From the NCBI GenBank assembly GCA_017590115.1, contig JAGGNK010008670.1:3963677-4027676 (forward strand): a DNA stretch of 64,000 nt. Reading direction: 5' to 3'. Both the position numbers and the translations under genes were made by a program. The DNA is from Montifringilla adamsi. Lineage: Eukaryota > Chordata > Aves > Passeriformes > Passeridae. This document shows positions 1-33,195 of this stretch, one piece after another (positions within the stretch are counted from its first letter, which is position 1; every line of letters begins with the position of its first letter). The notes beneath the pieces are model-generated. The model was given only the letters and a program-made list of their open reading frames with translations. It did no database searches and was not told the DNA's origin.

Positions 1-70
1 CCCCGGCCCGCTCCGAGCCTGCGGCTCCCCCGCTCCGAGCCTGCGGCTGCCCCGGCCCGCCTGGGCGGCG

Positions 71-23598
<23,528 letters not shown>

Positions 23599-26025
23599 AT
23601 TCTCCATTTCTGAACTGTGCCAATTGTTACTCCGTTTGTTTCTGCATGGATAAACATCTCTCCATTTGGATGCACTTGCATAAAATAAGTAACTCAACAT
23701 CCTGCCCTTGCCACCACCTAGTGTGAATTTTCTTTTTGCATTGATTGTTGTCCAGGACAGTTGTTATGCTGAACCTTCAGCTGCCAGATTTACAACGTTA
23801 GAACTTTCTAACAATTTTGCCAAATTTGAATTTTAATACAGGAGTTGATCTCTGGGGCTCCTGACTGAACAAAGGGTCTGACTGTATAGTTTGCCAGTAC
23901 AGTGTTCTGAGCAAGGAAAGGTTTTCAGTGCTTAATGAAAAACAAATTGCATCAGGTGACGTAATAAATTATCCTTCAAGGATTTCAGATTTTTCAGCAA
24001 GATAAGTAAGAAATTAGTTCCTAATCTCTTCTCTCTGAACATCTGATTTCCCTGTTCTAGACATAGAAATTAGAGCTTTGTTTGTGCCCTTCAGACTGAA
24101 ATGACAGCAAGGAGAGCAGATATTTACACTGAATAGGTCAAGACTGGCTGCTTTCTTGGGAAATATTGATCCTACCCTGAAGGAGACTATTAACTCCATA
24201 TCAGAATTGGTAGACTTTGCTCCAGTACTCACACTAGGAATTGTACACTGATACAGAGAGTGCCTTCCTAGCCTGGCCCTTTCAGCAAGGGTTGGACATG
24301 GCATCAAGTGTCAGTTTAATGAAAGAATTTAGTTAACTCTTTGAGAAGTTAAAATCTGTACAGAGTAATTCAGCAGTAATGGGCAGCTTATACTGAACCT
24401 CATCCTATTTATTGCTTTTATATTTGCTGTCTTAACTGCATCAGAAGTGCACACGGTACAGCCACAGCCTGGAAAAGGGCATTGGTTCCTTTTTTTATCT
24501 TACTGCCACACTGCTGAGAATGAGTTCCACTTTGCCAGTGGAAAAAGCATATCTAGAATAAAATAGGTGCTGTCCACAATGACTCCTTTAACTTCTGCCC
24601 TTAGAGATGGTGATCTGTACTCACAATCAAACCTGAAATGTTGGTAGCAGGCTCAAGGAAAGCAATTGAAAGAATGGGTGGAACTAGGACTAAGAGGTGT
24701 GTTTCTTACATTTCATGTTAGTAAGCAGTGTAATATACAGCACAGATAATTCTTATTTTTAATGCTAAAGCAATAGTTATGAATGTGTTGGGCTGAAGAA
24801 ATGCCAAATGTACCACTTTTTTTATTATTATTTTGGGGAAAAGGGATTAAGAGACACTGAGGAAATGAATCTGTGTTATGTAAGAGCTGTAAGAGAAGAT
24901 AAGCATCACTGAAAGCAGATTTGAGAATCTGTAAGCACAAGTTGGCAAACATTACCTGAAGCTTTTGGTAGATTTTTGCTTGGCCAGTGTCTTTCTTCAG
25001 TGAAAATTCTTGTATGGCAACACTAATTTCATAGCACAAGTTTTCTGTGTATGTCTGTTCACTTCCATGTCAGCTGCAAGCAGAGAGATTGCACAAATCC
25101 ACACTGGTGTCATGGTATGAGATTTAGTTCATGTTTTTCTTTGCAATGTGAATAGGAAACTCTTTAGTATTGGGCTGAGTTTCCAAAACTGAGAAGTGAT
25201 TTGAGGGGCTTCAATTTCAGTGAAGCACCGAACCACCTCGCTGTTAAAAATCAGGTTTCCTTAAATTCAAGCTGCATCTTTTCAAATGTAAAATATCAGA
25301 GTTCTCTAAAGAACCTTCCTTTAAAGAGCAGCTAATGGGGTCAAGTGAACTGCTCTGCATGCAGCTTGAAAATGGTGATTGTTTAGCCTGTGACTCCTGT
25401 ACCCACATGATCAGTTTAGACATTAGGGCATAACTGATATTAAACCTGGGAATCATTTAAAGCAAACAAGAAAAGCCTTGTCTTTACAGTGGCATAATTT
25501 CCTATAAGGTATTAAGGGAAATGGCTTTATGTAAGGAAGGACATTTCTGCCATTCAGCACAGAAGAGTAAAGCAAAAGTTAATTTTTTTTATAATGTCAT
25601 AGAAAAATACCTTTTCTATTTACATATCTAACCATTAAGAATGTTGCAAAGTGACAAATATCTTAAATTACAGTAAATCCATTTTTAAACTTTAATTTTC
25701 TCCAAAGTGCCATGATATTAACTGTTATTTTTCATTGTTAAGCATACAGAAATTGTCATAAATATTCAGAAGGGATATTGGGTGTAAACAGTCCAGTGCA
25801 GTAGTTTTTGTTTTTTGGAGAACGTGTCTGCATCAGAAGCATGATGTATTTATATGGAGTAACCTCTTTTTTGTACACGAGTTGGATTCCTATGGGTGCT
25901 CTGCTAGTTAATATTGTCACTACTTTTTTCCTGTTTCATGTGGATTATGGTCTTGTACGTTGTTGTGTAATCATTTCCTTTATTTGTGCACACTTTTTAC
26001 TTTAAATAAAACATTTATATTAGAC
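23599..26025 (+). other. PRKCI: PRKCI 3' UTR
   Basis: About 2.4 kb of AT-rich sequence between the stop codon and the last good poly(A) signal at 26005-26010, which is followed by a TG-rich tract (GACCTCTGTGTGTT). Mammalian PRKCI also has a long 3' UTR. Two other AATAAA hexamers, near 23963 and 24556, could give shorter messages. No coding or RNA gene is apparent. Confidence 0.7.
26005..26010 (+). terminator. PRKCI: PRKCI poly(A) signal AATAAA
   Basis: Canonical hexamer with a GT-rich downstream element within about 30 bases. Transcript-end data would confirm it. Confidence 0.65.
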
Positions 26026-27985
26026 CTCTGTGTGTTAAAATCTCAGAGAAATACTGTGAAATGCTGGTCTTGAGATCATCATCTGACCCTTTTAAACTAT
26101 CCATATCCCATGGGAGCCTTGTTCTAATATTTTCATTTCTTATAGAAAATTGCACTGGGATGGGCCACAGCAACCCAAGAAATGCCTTTCTCACCCTGCA
26201 TTTACTAAACGTGTCTGAGAATGCAGGTTGTGCTCCAGCATCACTCCCCAGCCTCATGCTCATCTTGTCCTTTGGAATAATACCATCCTTGTAGGTTCTG
26301 TCTTTCCTTCCAACACCAGTGATGAGGCAAAAGCAGTGAGGCATCAGTCCTCTGCACAGAAACAGAAATCTTAAAGGAAAATACAAAATGCTACTTTAGC
26401 CTGCTCGTCCAAGGGCTCTTTCAGCTGGAACTTGTACAACGTCATCTCAGCTGCCAGCGCTGGGATTTGGAGTTCAGAGCAACGCTCTCGCTCTCGTCTG
26501 CTGCACTTACTTCTGCATGATTTATTTCTTTGTTTCTTCAACTCCTCCCCTGCATTCTCAGATTTCTGACACAGAGGGTGATGGCACTTAGCTCATACCC
26601 TGCCACAGATGCAGTGGTTTAATTTCTGTATTTCAGTATCTTTTAAAAGAGATTTTTGTCTTGCCGGTTAGCACGGCTGTGCGTCGGCAATCCTGGCGAG
26701 TGCTGCAGATGGCTGCATATCTTACATGCTTAACCTCCCCCCACGCACGCTCCCTCTTTCTGTTCAGTTGGGTGCCCAGCTGCTCTCGCCTCAGTCTGAG
26801 CAATTGTTTATGCTGAGGCACTCTATGGAGGAAGCTAATAGCTTGGATAATCTATACATACGCTTGGTAAGTGCTAAGCAAGCGTCCTCGCTTCAGCGTG
26901 GATGGTGTAAGGTGTTGAAGCAACAGAGGTGTCTGCAACTGACCACAGAATAATGATGTTTTCCTGGGAAGAGAGAAGGTAGGCATTGGAGCCCCTTTTA
27001 GAAAAAACAGATTTTACCATATCTCGCTTTTTTTTTGTCAAAGAGATCCCCCATGGGTTTATTTTAATTTTTTTTTTTCCTGCTTATAATAAAGGGATCT
27101 GGACTGAATACTTGAAAGGTGAACTCTTACCATTTAATCACCAATGATTGAAGGCAGAGCAGCATCTACATCCCAGGTCTGTGCAGCTTTGGTGGGAGGT
27201 GGCTTTTTCAGGTATAAGTTGAACCAGGAATCTCTTGTGTCCACATTGGACTTCTAAGGATGAGTAAAGTGTGTGGGCTTATACTCCTCTTACATCAGAG
27301 GAATAGCTCTAGTCCTTCAGGAGCTGAAGTGTTTTGTGCACTGTCCCCACTGTGACTTGTCCTGCAGGATGTGGTGTCTGCAAAATCTATCAACTTTTTG
27401 TGCTTAAAACACAACCTGTAATAGGATATCTATTTTACAAGAGTGAAACCTCCCATGACAGATTAGCTGAGAGTCTGAACTGTTACAACTTACTATTAAA
27501 CATGACTTCCAAAGTGATTTTTTTTTTCTTTAAAAAGCACAGTGTAATCTCATCAGAGAAGAAAATGCGCATCTTTGTTCACAGTTAAATTGTGCTCTCC
27601 AGGGCATAGTTTGTAGTTAAATTGTGTATCTTCAGGGACTGTGTATCAGGGAAGTTTGTGAGCTTCCCTAGAGCCTCAGCACTTCTTGAAAATTCAGACA
27701 CTTTATTAATCAAAGCAAGATTCCTCCTGTGCTATTAGTGCACTTTATTGCCACTTGCAAAGGTCTGTAACTCAGGTTTTAGCTGCGCAGTGTCTTCAGA
27801 ACTGCTTTTCACAGTCCACAGTAGAAGCTGTAGGCAGAGCTAACACCTTTTTTTAGACAATTCTCTACCTACAAACTTTGTCTTCCATCGCCTGATTATT
27901 GTAGCTCTATAGCAACACTATCATTACAGCACAATAGTTGCCAGGATTTGTAACCTGAAATGGAACATTTCTGCTGCAGAACCTG

Positions 27986-28021
<36 letters not shown>
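27986..28021. repeat. Poly(A) homopolymer, 36 bases
   Basis: Uninterrupted A run in the PRKCI-SKIL spacer, with an approximately 24-base T run 200 bp downstream (28221-28244). The two opposed tracts could pair as an inverted repeat or may be independent slippage tracts. Confidence 0.9.
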
Positions 28022-28023
<2 letters not shown>

Positions 28024-28220
28024 AAATTAAACAATGCTACTGAATCCTAAGGTTCCATGACATCAAGAGGTCTAATAAAAGATGGAATACCTGCCTACAT
28101 ATGTTGCCTTCCTCACAGACACTGATCAGTCCAGCTCCAATGTTAGATGTTACATTTTCTTCAGTAAATTCGAAAGGGATTATGACATAGTGCATTTCAC
28201 TGATTGGTATTTGAAGAGAC

Positions 28221-28244
28221 TTTTTTTTTTTTTTTTTTTTTTTT
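28221..28244. repeat. Poly(T) homopolymer, 24 bases
   Basis: Uninterrupted T run about 200 bp downstream of the 27986-28021 A run. Confidence 0.9.
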
Positions 28245-28274
28245 AACCAGGTAATAAAGTCCAAGAGGGTGAAG

Positions 28275-28302
28275 CAGACTGGAATGTCTGTAATGTCTAG
28301 AC
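28275..28302. promoter_or_regulatory. Cluster of SMAD-binding-type motifs
   Basis: CAGAC at 28275-28279, GTCTG at 28286-28290 and the perfect palindrome GTCTAGAC at 28295-28302 lie within 28 bases, upstream of the CpG-rich SKIL promoter region. GTCTAGAC is the optimal SMAD3/SMAD4 site, and SKIL is a known TGF-beta-induced gene. Function here is inferred from sequence alone. Confidence 0.4.
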
Positions 28303-28477
28303 AATTCACTCATAGGTTCATATCTTTCAGAATCAGCTCCAAAAGCTGGTGGATTCAGAAATCTTGTTTAATGCTGCCATATTGTGGCTTTTAAGCAGCC
28401 CTTATATCGGCTTAATAAATAAGTAGTGGGTGTTAGTATTCTTTGCAAAAATGTTTGCTTTTCTATTAAACCCTAGT

Positions 28478-28520
28478 GATTTGGGTTGGAAGAGGTCTTA
28501 AAGATCACTCAGATCGAAAG
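28478..28520 (-). mobile_element. Possible CR1 scrap
   Basis: TTGGGTTGGAAGAGGTCTTA AAGATCA matches the conserved near-terminal block of CR1 on the reverse strand, but only about 40 bp can be recognised. Confidence 0.4.
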
Positions 28521-29204
28521 ATTGTAGATATTGTTGCAGATAGTGCAACTGATGAGGTGGTTTAAGTGCGAGCTAAGAGGCGACTCCTGAAGCGGCTTTG
28601 CAGTGATGCTCAAGGGCCTCTCCATCAGCGAGCCAGCCCGGAGGAAACCTGAGCATATCAAAGGTGCGAAATCAAGGATTAAAGAGCACCAAAAGCCTCT
28701 CGCAGCAGATCAGCAGCGTTCTGTGGCTGTGCCATAATCCTCCTGGGACGGCATTAGGGATCCCGCCGGCCGCGGGCAGCGCTGCCCGGTGCTAAGCGGT
28801 GCCTGGTGCTTGTACAACTGCCCCATTTTCATGTGCCGTGCTTTTGTACTCGCATCAAAATATGTAACTGTGTGGGATGAAAGGAGACGGCAAATTGGAT
28901 TGCGCCGTAATCCCAGCAGAAGCGCTGTCTTCACAAAGATGTAAACTGAAAAGCTTTGGGCTTCTTGCAGGCAGAAGAAACTTGTAATACACGAACGAGT
29001 TGCACAGCGACTAAGCTGTCCCCGAAGAGCATCTTCCCCTCCTCTCCGCGGTTTGATCATTTCGCTTCCCAAAACATCTCCTGCGAGCCCGTGGCTGGAG
29101 GGAGCGGTCTGTGACACTGCTTCGGGGACAGGCACCCTCACACTGACCCGCCTTCCCCGTCCCCAGCAGTGGGGCGCCAGGCCACTGCCCTCCCTCGTGG
29201 GGAC

Positions 29205-29370
29205 CCTCGCTGGGGGACAGTCACTGTGAGACCCTTGCCGAGGGACGCTCTTGGAGGGACAGTCACTCAGGGACTTTCACTGAGCGACCTTCTCTGAGGG
29301 ACAGTCAGTGAGGGATCCTCTTTGCGGGAGCCTCTCCGCGGGACAGTCACTGAGGGACAGTCACGGAGAG
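29205..29370. repeat. Degenerate short tandem repeat (GGGACAGTCACTGA-like)
   Basis: GGGACAGTCACT or close variants recur at roughly 14-40 base spacing, mixed with diverged forms such as GGGACTTTCACTGAG and GGGACAGTCAGTGAG. This is a degraded minisatellite at the upstream side of the SKIL CpG island. Confidence 0.7.
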
Positions 29371-29657
29371 CCCCTCGCTGGCCGCCTCTGCCCTCCGCCG
29401 CCGTCGCGCCTCAGGCGAGCGGCACGACAGCACCCCGACAGCGCCTGGCCCTCCTCCCGCCAGGCTTTTCCCCTCCTGCCATGGCCGCTCTCCCTCCCCC
29501 GCCCCAGCTGCTACTGCGTCCCCGTCCCTCAGCCGGCCCCTCTCGGCTGCCGATGGGGGAACGGCGACAGGGCGGTGCGGGGCAGGGTCTGACCGGGCGG
29601 GCTGAGGGGAAGCCGGGCAGAAACAACACTTTTCCATGTACATTCACTTTTAAACGT

Positions 29658-29685
29658 ATATTATATACATATACATATATATACA

Positions 29686-29729
<44 letters not shown>
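29658..29729. repeat. TA/CA microsatellite followed by T run at gap edge
   Basis: Alternating (TA)n with ATACAT units runs directly into at least 28 Ts, which abut the first N. Low-complexity sequence of this kind commonly ends contigs. Confidence 0.9.
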
Positions 29730-30459
29730 NNNNNNNNNNNNNNNNNNNNNNNNNNNNNNNNNNNNNNNNNNNNNNNNNNNNNNNNNNNNNNNNNNNNNNN
29801 NNNNNNNNNNNNNNNNNNNNNNNNNNNNNNNNNNNNNNNNNNNNNNNNNNNNNNNNNNNNNNNNNNNNNNNNNNNNNNNNNNNNNNNNNNNNNNNNNNNN
29901 NNNNNNNNNNNNNNNNNNNNNNNNNNNNNNNNNNNNNNNNNNNNNNNNNNNNNNNNNNNNNNNNNNNNNNNNNNNNNNNNNNNNNNNNNNNNNNNNNNNN
30001 NNNNNNNNNNNNNNNNNNNNNNNNNNNNNNNNNNNNNNNNNNNNNNNNNNNNNNNNNNNNNNNNNNNNNNNNNNNNNNNNNNNNNNNNNNNNNNNNNNNN
30101 NNNNNNNNNNNNNNNNNNNNNNNNNNNNNNNNNNNNNNNNNNNNNNNNNNNNNNNNNNNNNNNNNNNNNNNNNNNNNNNNNNNNNNNNNNNNNNNNNNNN
30201 NNNNNNNNNNNNNNNNNNNNNNNNNNNNNNNNNNNNNNNNNNNNNNNNNNNNNNNNNNNNNNNNNNNNNNNNNNNNNNNNNNNNNNNNNNNNNNNNNNNN
30301 NNNNNNNNNNNNNNNNNNNNNNNNNNNNNNNNNNNNNNNNNNNNNNNNNNNNNNNNNNNNNNNNNNNNNNNNNNNNNNNNNNNNNNNNNNNNNNNNNNNN
30401 NNNNNNNNNNNNNNNNNNNNNNNNNNNNNNNNNNNNNNNNNNNNNNNNNNNNNNNNNNN
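29730..30459. other. Assembly gap, 730 Ns
   Basis: Unresolved bases. The left edge is a T homopolymer and the right edge is extremely GC-rich, so the missing piece may be GC-rich promoter or exon 1 of SKIL. Long open frames reported through it are artefacts of the Ns. Confidence 0.99.
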
Positions 30460-30894
30460 GGGGAGCGGGGTACCGGGGATGGGAGGGGGCCAGGGACACG
30501 GAGGCGGCGGAGCGGCGCGGTGCGGCTGGGGACAGCGGGGAGCCGGGCAGGGCGGAGGGGCGAGCCCGGCGGCGGGAGGGGGAAGGGCTGAGCCGTGCCC
30601 GGAGCGGTGCCGGCGGCGCCGGGGTGAGTCACAGCGCGGGAGGGAGCGGCGGCGTGCGGCGTCCCGGGAGGGGCTGCGGGGCGAGGGGTCGGTGCCCGGG
30701 ATGGGGGGGCCGGTGCCCGGCCCGCGGCTCCCCCGGGCGCCCCCCCCTTCCGGAGCGCTCGTCCTTTCGGGCGTGCACGCCGGGAGAGCCGCTCCGGACC
30801 GCCCCCTCCCCCGCCGGTATCGCCCGTCGGTCGGGGCTTGTCCCGGTGTTCCGCGAGTTACTGGGAAACGCACCCTGCCTCTGGCAGGGAATCC

Positions 30895-31225
30895 CGGATG
30901 GTTTGGGTGGCAGGGGGCCTTAAAGCCCATCTCATTCCAACCCCCGCCATGGGCAGGAACGCCTTCCACTATCCCAGGCTGCTCCAAGCCCTGTCCAACC
31001 TGGCCTATGACACTTCCAGGGATGGGGCAGCCACAACTTCCCTGGGCAACCTATGCCAGTACCTCACTGCTGCTATTACAGAGAATAATTTCTTCCTGCT
31101 ATCAAATCAAAACCTTCACTCTCTCAGTTTAAAGCCATTCCCACTTGTCCTGTGACTCCTGTCACACTTTTGCCCTTGTCAGAAGTCCCTCTCCAGCTGT
31201 CTTGGAGCCCCTTTAGGTACAGAAC
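30895..31225 (-). mobile_element. CR1 LINE fragment (3' end), minus orientation
   Basis: Well-preserved reverse complement of the CR1 3' region. Recognisable blocks are ATGGTTTGGGTGGCAGGGGG, GCTCCAAGCCCTGTCCAACC, GGGATGGGGCAGCCACAACT, TAAAGCCATTCCCACTTGTC and AAGTCCCTCTCCAGC. It sits directly downstream of the SKIL CpG island and ends about 40 bp before a strong splice-acceptor-like sequence. Confidence 0.92.
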
Positions 31226-31267
31226 AAACTCTGAGATTGCTTGTGATGGCCTCTCTCTCTTTCACAG

Positions 31268-32088
31268 GTTATCAGGAAGGACGGGCAGAACTCTGTGCTA
31301 GCACACGGCATGCATTCAGCCCATGGCCTGGATCTCACCTCTATTACTAATAACTTGGGCTGGGAAAATTCTGACACACGCCAGTGACATCTGGGCGAAA
31401 GGTGACTCTCTAGGGACGTTTAGTTTTTGCCGTCGATCTGGATCAGCCTTTAATTTCAGGATTTATTTGTGAACTGCCATAGTAGCTGTCACGGTGGTGG
31501 TGGTGAAATCATAAAGCTGGCAGCACAATAAAGCAAGCCCTTAAGATTGTGTTTGATCTCTGGGAGCTGAAAGTGCTGAATAAAATTTTCACACAACTTA
31601 AACTACGTTTTGGATCAGTTTCGTTAAGATTGACGTTCTTCTAACTGAGCCCATTTTTCTATTTTAATATTTAAATAGAGACTTATTTGAAAAGACAGTA
31701 TATTTTTTAAAGGAAAAAAACGATTGAGGATGAACACGCATCAGCGCATCGTTTTTTACTAAATTGCTGGACAAGACTACTGTGTAAAGTAGTGGCTAGA
31801 GTATGAAGAAAACCTTTTGTATACACATTGCATTGGGGTTTTTATATTATAAAATTGAACAAATAACTAAGAAAATAGTGTAACCTCTCCATTAGTAATT
31901 TTGTGGTATTACATGCAAAATGGGTTACAGTTTTTACTGTTGGATGCTGAAGAAGTAATGTTTTAATGAAAGGAGTGTGCAGCTTGGTGTACCTGAGGTA
32001 ATCCAAGATCACATGAAACTATTTTTTATATGAAAAAGCAAGAAAATGCACATTCAGGACTGGCTTAATTAAAGCTCAGTGTTTAGCA
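31268..32088 (+). other. SKIL: Possible SKIL 5' UTR part of the first coding exon
   Basis: CTCTCTCTCTTTCACAG ends at 31267, a strong polypyrimidine-AG acceptor with no better candidate nearby. If used, the exon carrying the start codon begins at 31268 and has about 820 bases of 5' UTR with at least eight upstream ATGs. Vertebrate SKIL does have a non-coding first exon spliced to a large coding exon. The boundary is inferred and the real acceptor may lie closer to the start codon. Confidence 0.4.
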
Positions 32089-33195
32089 ATGGAAAGCCCA
32101 CAGATAAACTTCCCTCTAGGTCTGGTTTCAGACCAAAAAAGGAGCAGGATCCAAGAGGATGGGAGTCCTCCACTGAAAAAAGCAATGACAGAAATGCATG
32201 TAAATAACAAAGTACAGGTAGTAATAAATAAATTGCCAACAATAAAGAAGGAAAACCTGGATGATTATGATGAAACTCCGGTGGAGGCTGATGGGGAAAC
32301 CACCAAGCCAAACAGTGCTTCACTATCTGAGCCTTTGAGTTTAAATCCAGGTTTGAAACACACGTTGGCACAGTTCCACCTAAGCAGCCAGAGTTCACTG
32401 GGTGGACCTGCAGCTTTTTCAGCTCGGTATTCCCAGGAAAGTATGTCACCCACTGTCTTCCTGCCTCTCCCATCACCACAAATCCTCTCTGGTCCGCTGC
32501 TCATCCCCCCAGACAGCTCCACGGAACTCACACAGACCCTGCTGGAGGGGGAATCCATCTCTTGTTTTAAAGTCGGAGGAGAAAAAAGACTTTGCCTGCC
32601 TCAAGTGTTGAATTCGGTTCTCCGAGACTTCTCCTTGCAGCAGATCAACACGGTGTGTGATGAGCTCTATATCTACTGCTCAAGGTGCACTTCTGACCAG
32701 CTTCACATTCTGAAGGTTTTGGGAATTCTTCCGTTCAACGCGCCGTCCTGTGGGCTCATCACGCTGACGGACGCTCAGAGACTATGCAATGCTTTACTGC
32801 GCCCTCGCACTTTTCCCCAAAGTGGCAGTTTCCTTCCTGGTAAGAACACCTTGGCCCAGCTGAAAGAGACTGGCAGTGCCTTCGAAGTAGAGCACGAGTG
32901 CCTGGGCAAGTGCCAGGGGTTGTTTGCACCTCAATTCTACCTTGCCCCGGATGATCCGTGTATCCAGTGCTTGGAATGCTACGGGATGTTCTCACCCCAG
33001 ACCTTCGTGATGCATTCACACAGATCCCCGGACAAGAGGACCTGCCACTGGGGGTTTGAGTCGGCCAAGTGGCACTGCTACCTGCACATTAACCAAAAAT
33101 ACCTGGGCACGTCAGAGGAGAGAGAGCTGAAGCATCTCTTGGAGGAAATGAAGGAGAAATTCAGCGAGAAAAATCAGAAAAGAACTCGGTCCAAA
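32089..33195 (+). CDS. SKIL: SKIL coding exon 1 (homology and Smad4-binding domains)
   Basis: 369 codons from MESPQINF to KRTRSK, ending before GTAAGT. It holds both folded domains: the Ski/Sno/Dac domain and the SAND-like Smad4-binding domain. Stretches such as [19 protein letters not shown] and [20 protein letters not shown] are essentially identical to other vertebrates. The open frame runs 20 codons into the intron before a stop. Confidence 0.98.

Larger units (their letters stand above)
26030..28560. other. PRKCI-SKIL intergenic region
   Basis: Mostly AT-rich with no supported gene. It contains a less AT-rich stretch with CpGs at about 26640-26950, a 36-base A run at 27986-28021, a 24-base T run at 28221-28244, a cluster of SMAD-type motifs at 28275-28302 and a scrap resembling CR1 at 28478-28520. 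Confidence 0.7.
28560..30900 (+). promoter_or_regulatory. SKIL: Likely SKIL promoter / CpG island, interrupted by assembly gap
   Basis: GC and CpG content rises sharply from about 28560, with dense CpG at 28750-28800, 29160-29620 and 30460-30860, on both sides of a run of Ns. It lies 1-3 kb upstream of the SKIL start codon, where vertebrate SKIL has its promoter and non-coding first exon. A candidate first-exon donor (GCCGGG/GTGAGT) is at 30623/30624; the same bases contain TGAGTCA (30625-30631), an AP-1 consensus. The exact start and exon 1 may be inside the gap. Confidence 0.55.

Noticed and set aside
29322..30987. Frames of 323-533 codons on both strands
   Set aside because: They run through 730 Ns translated as X; the real flanks are low-complexity and CpG-island sequence.
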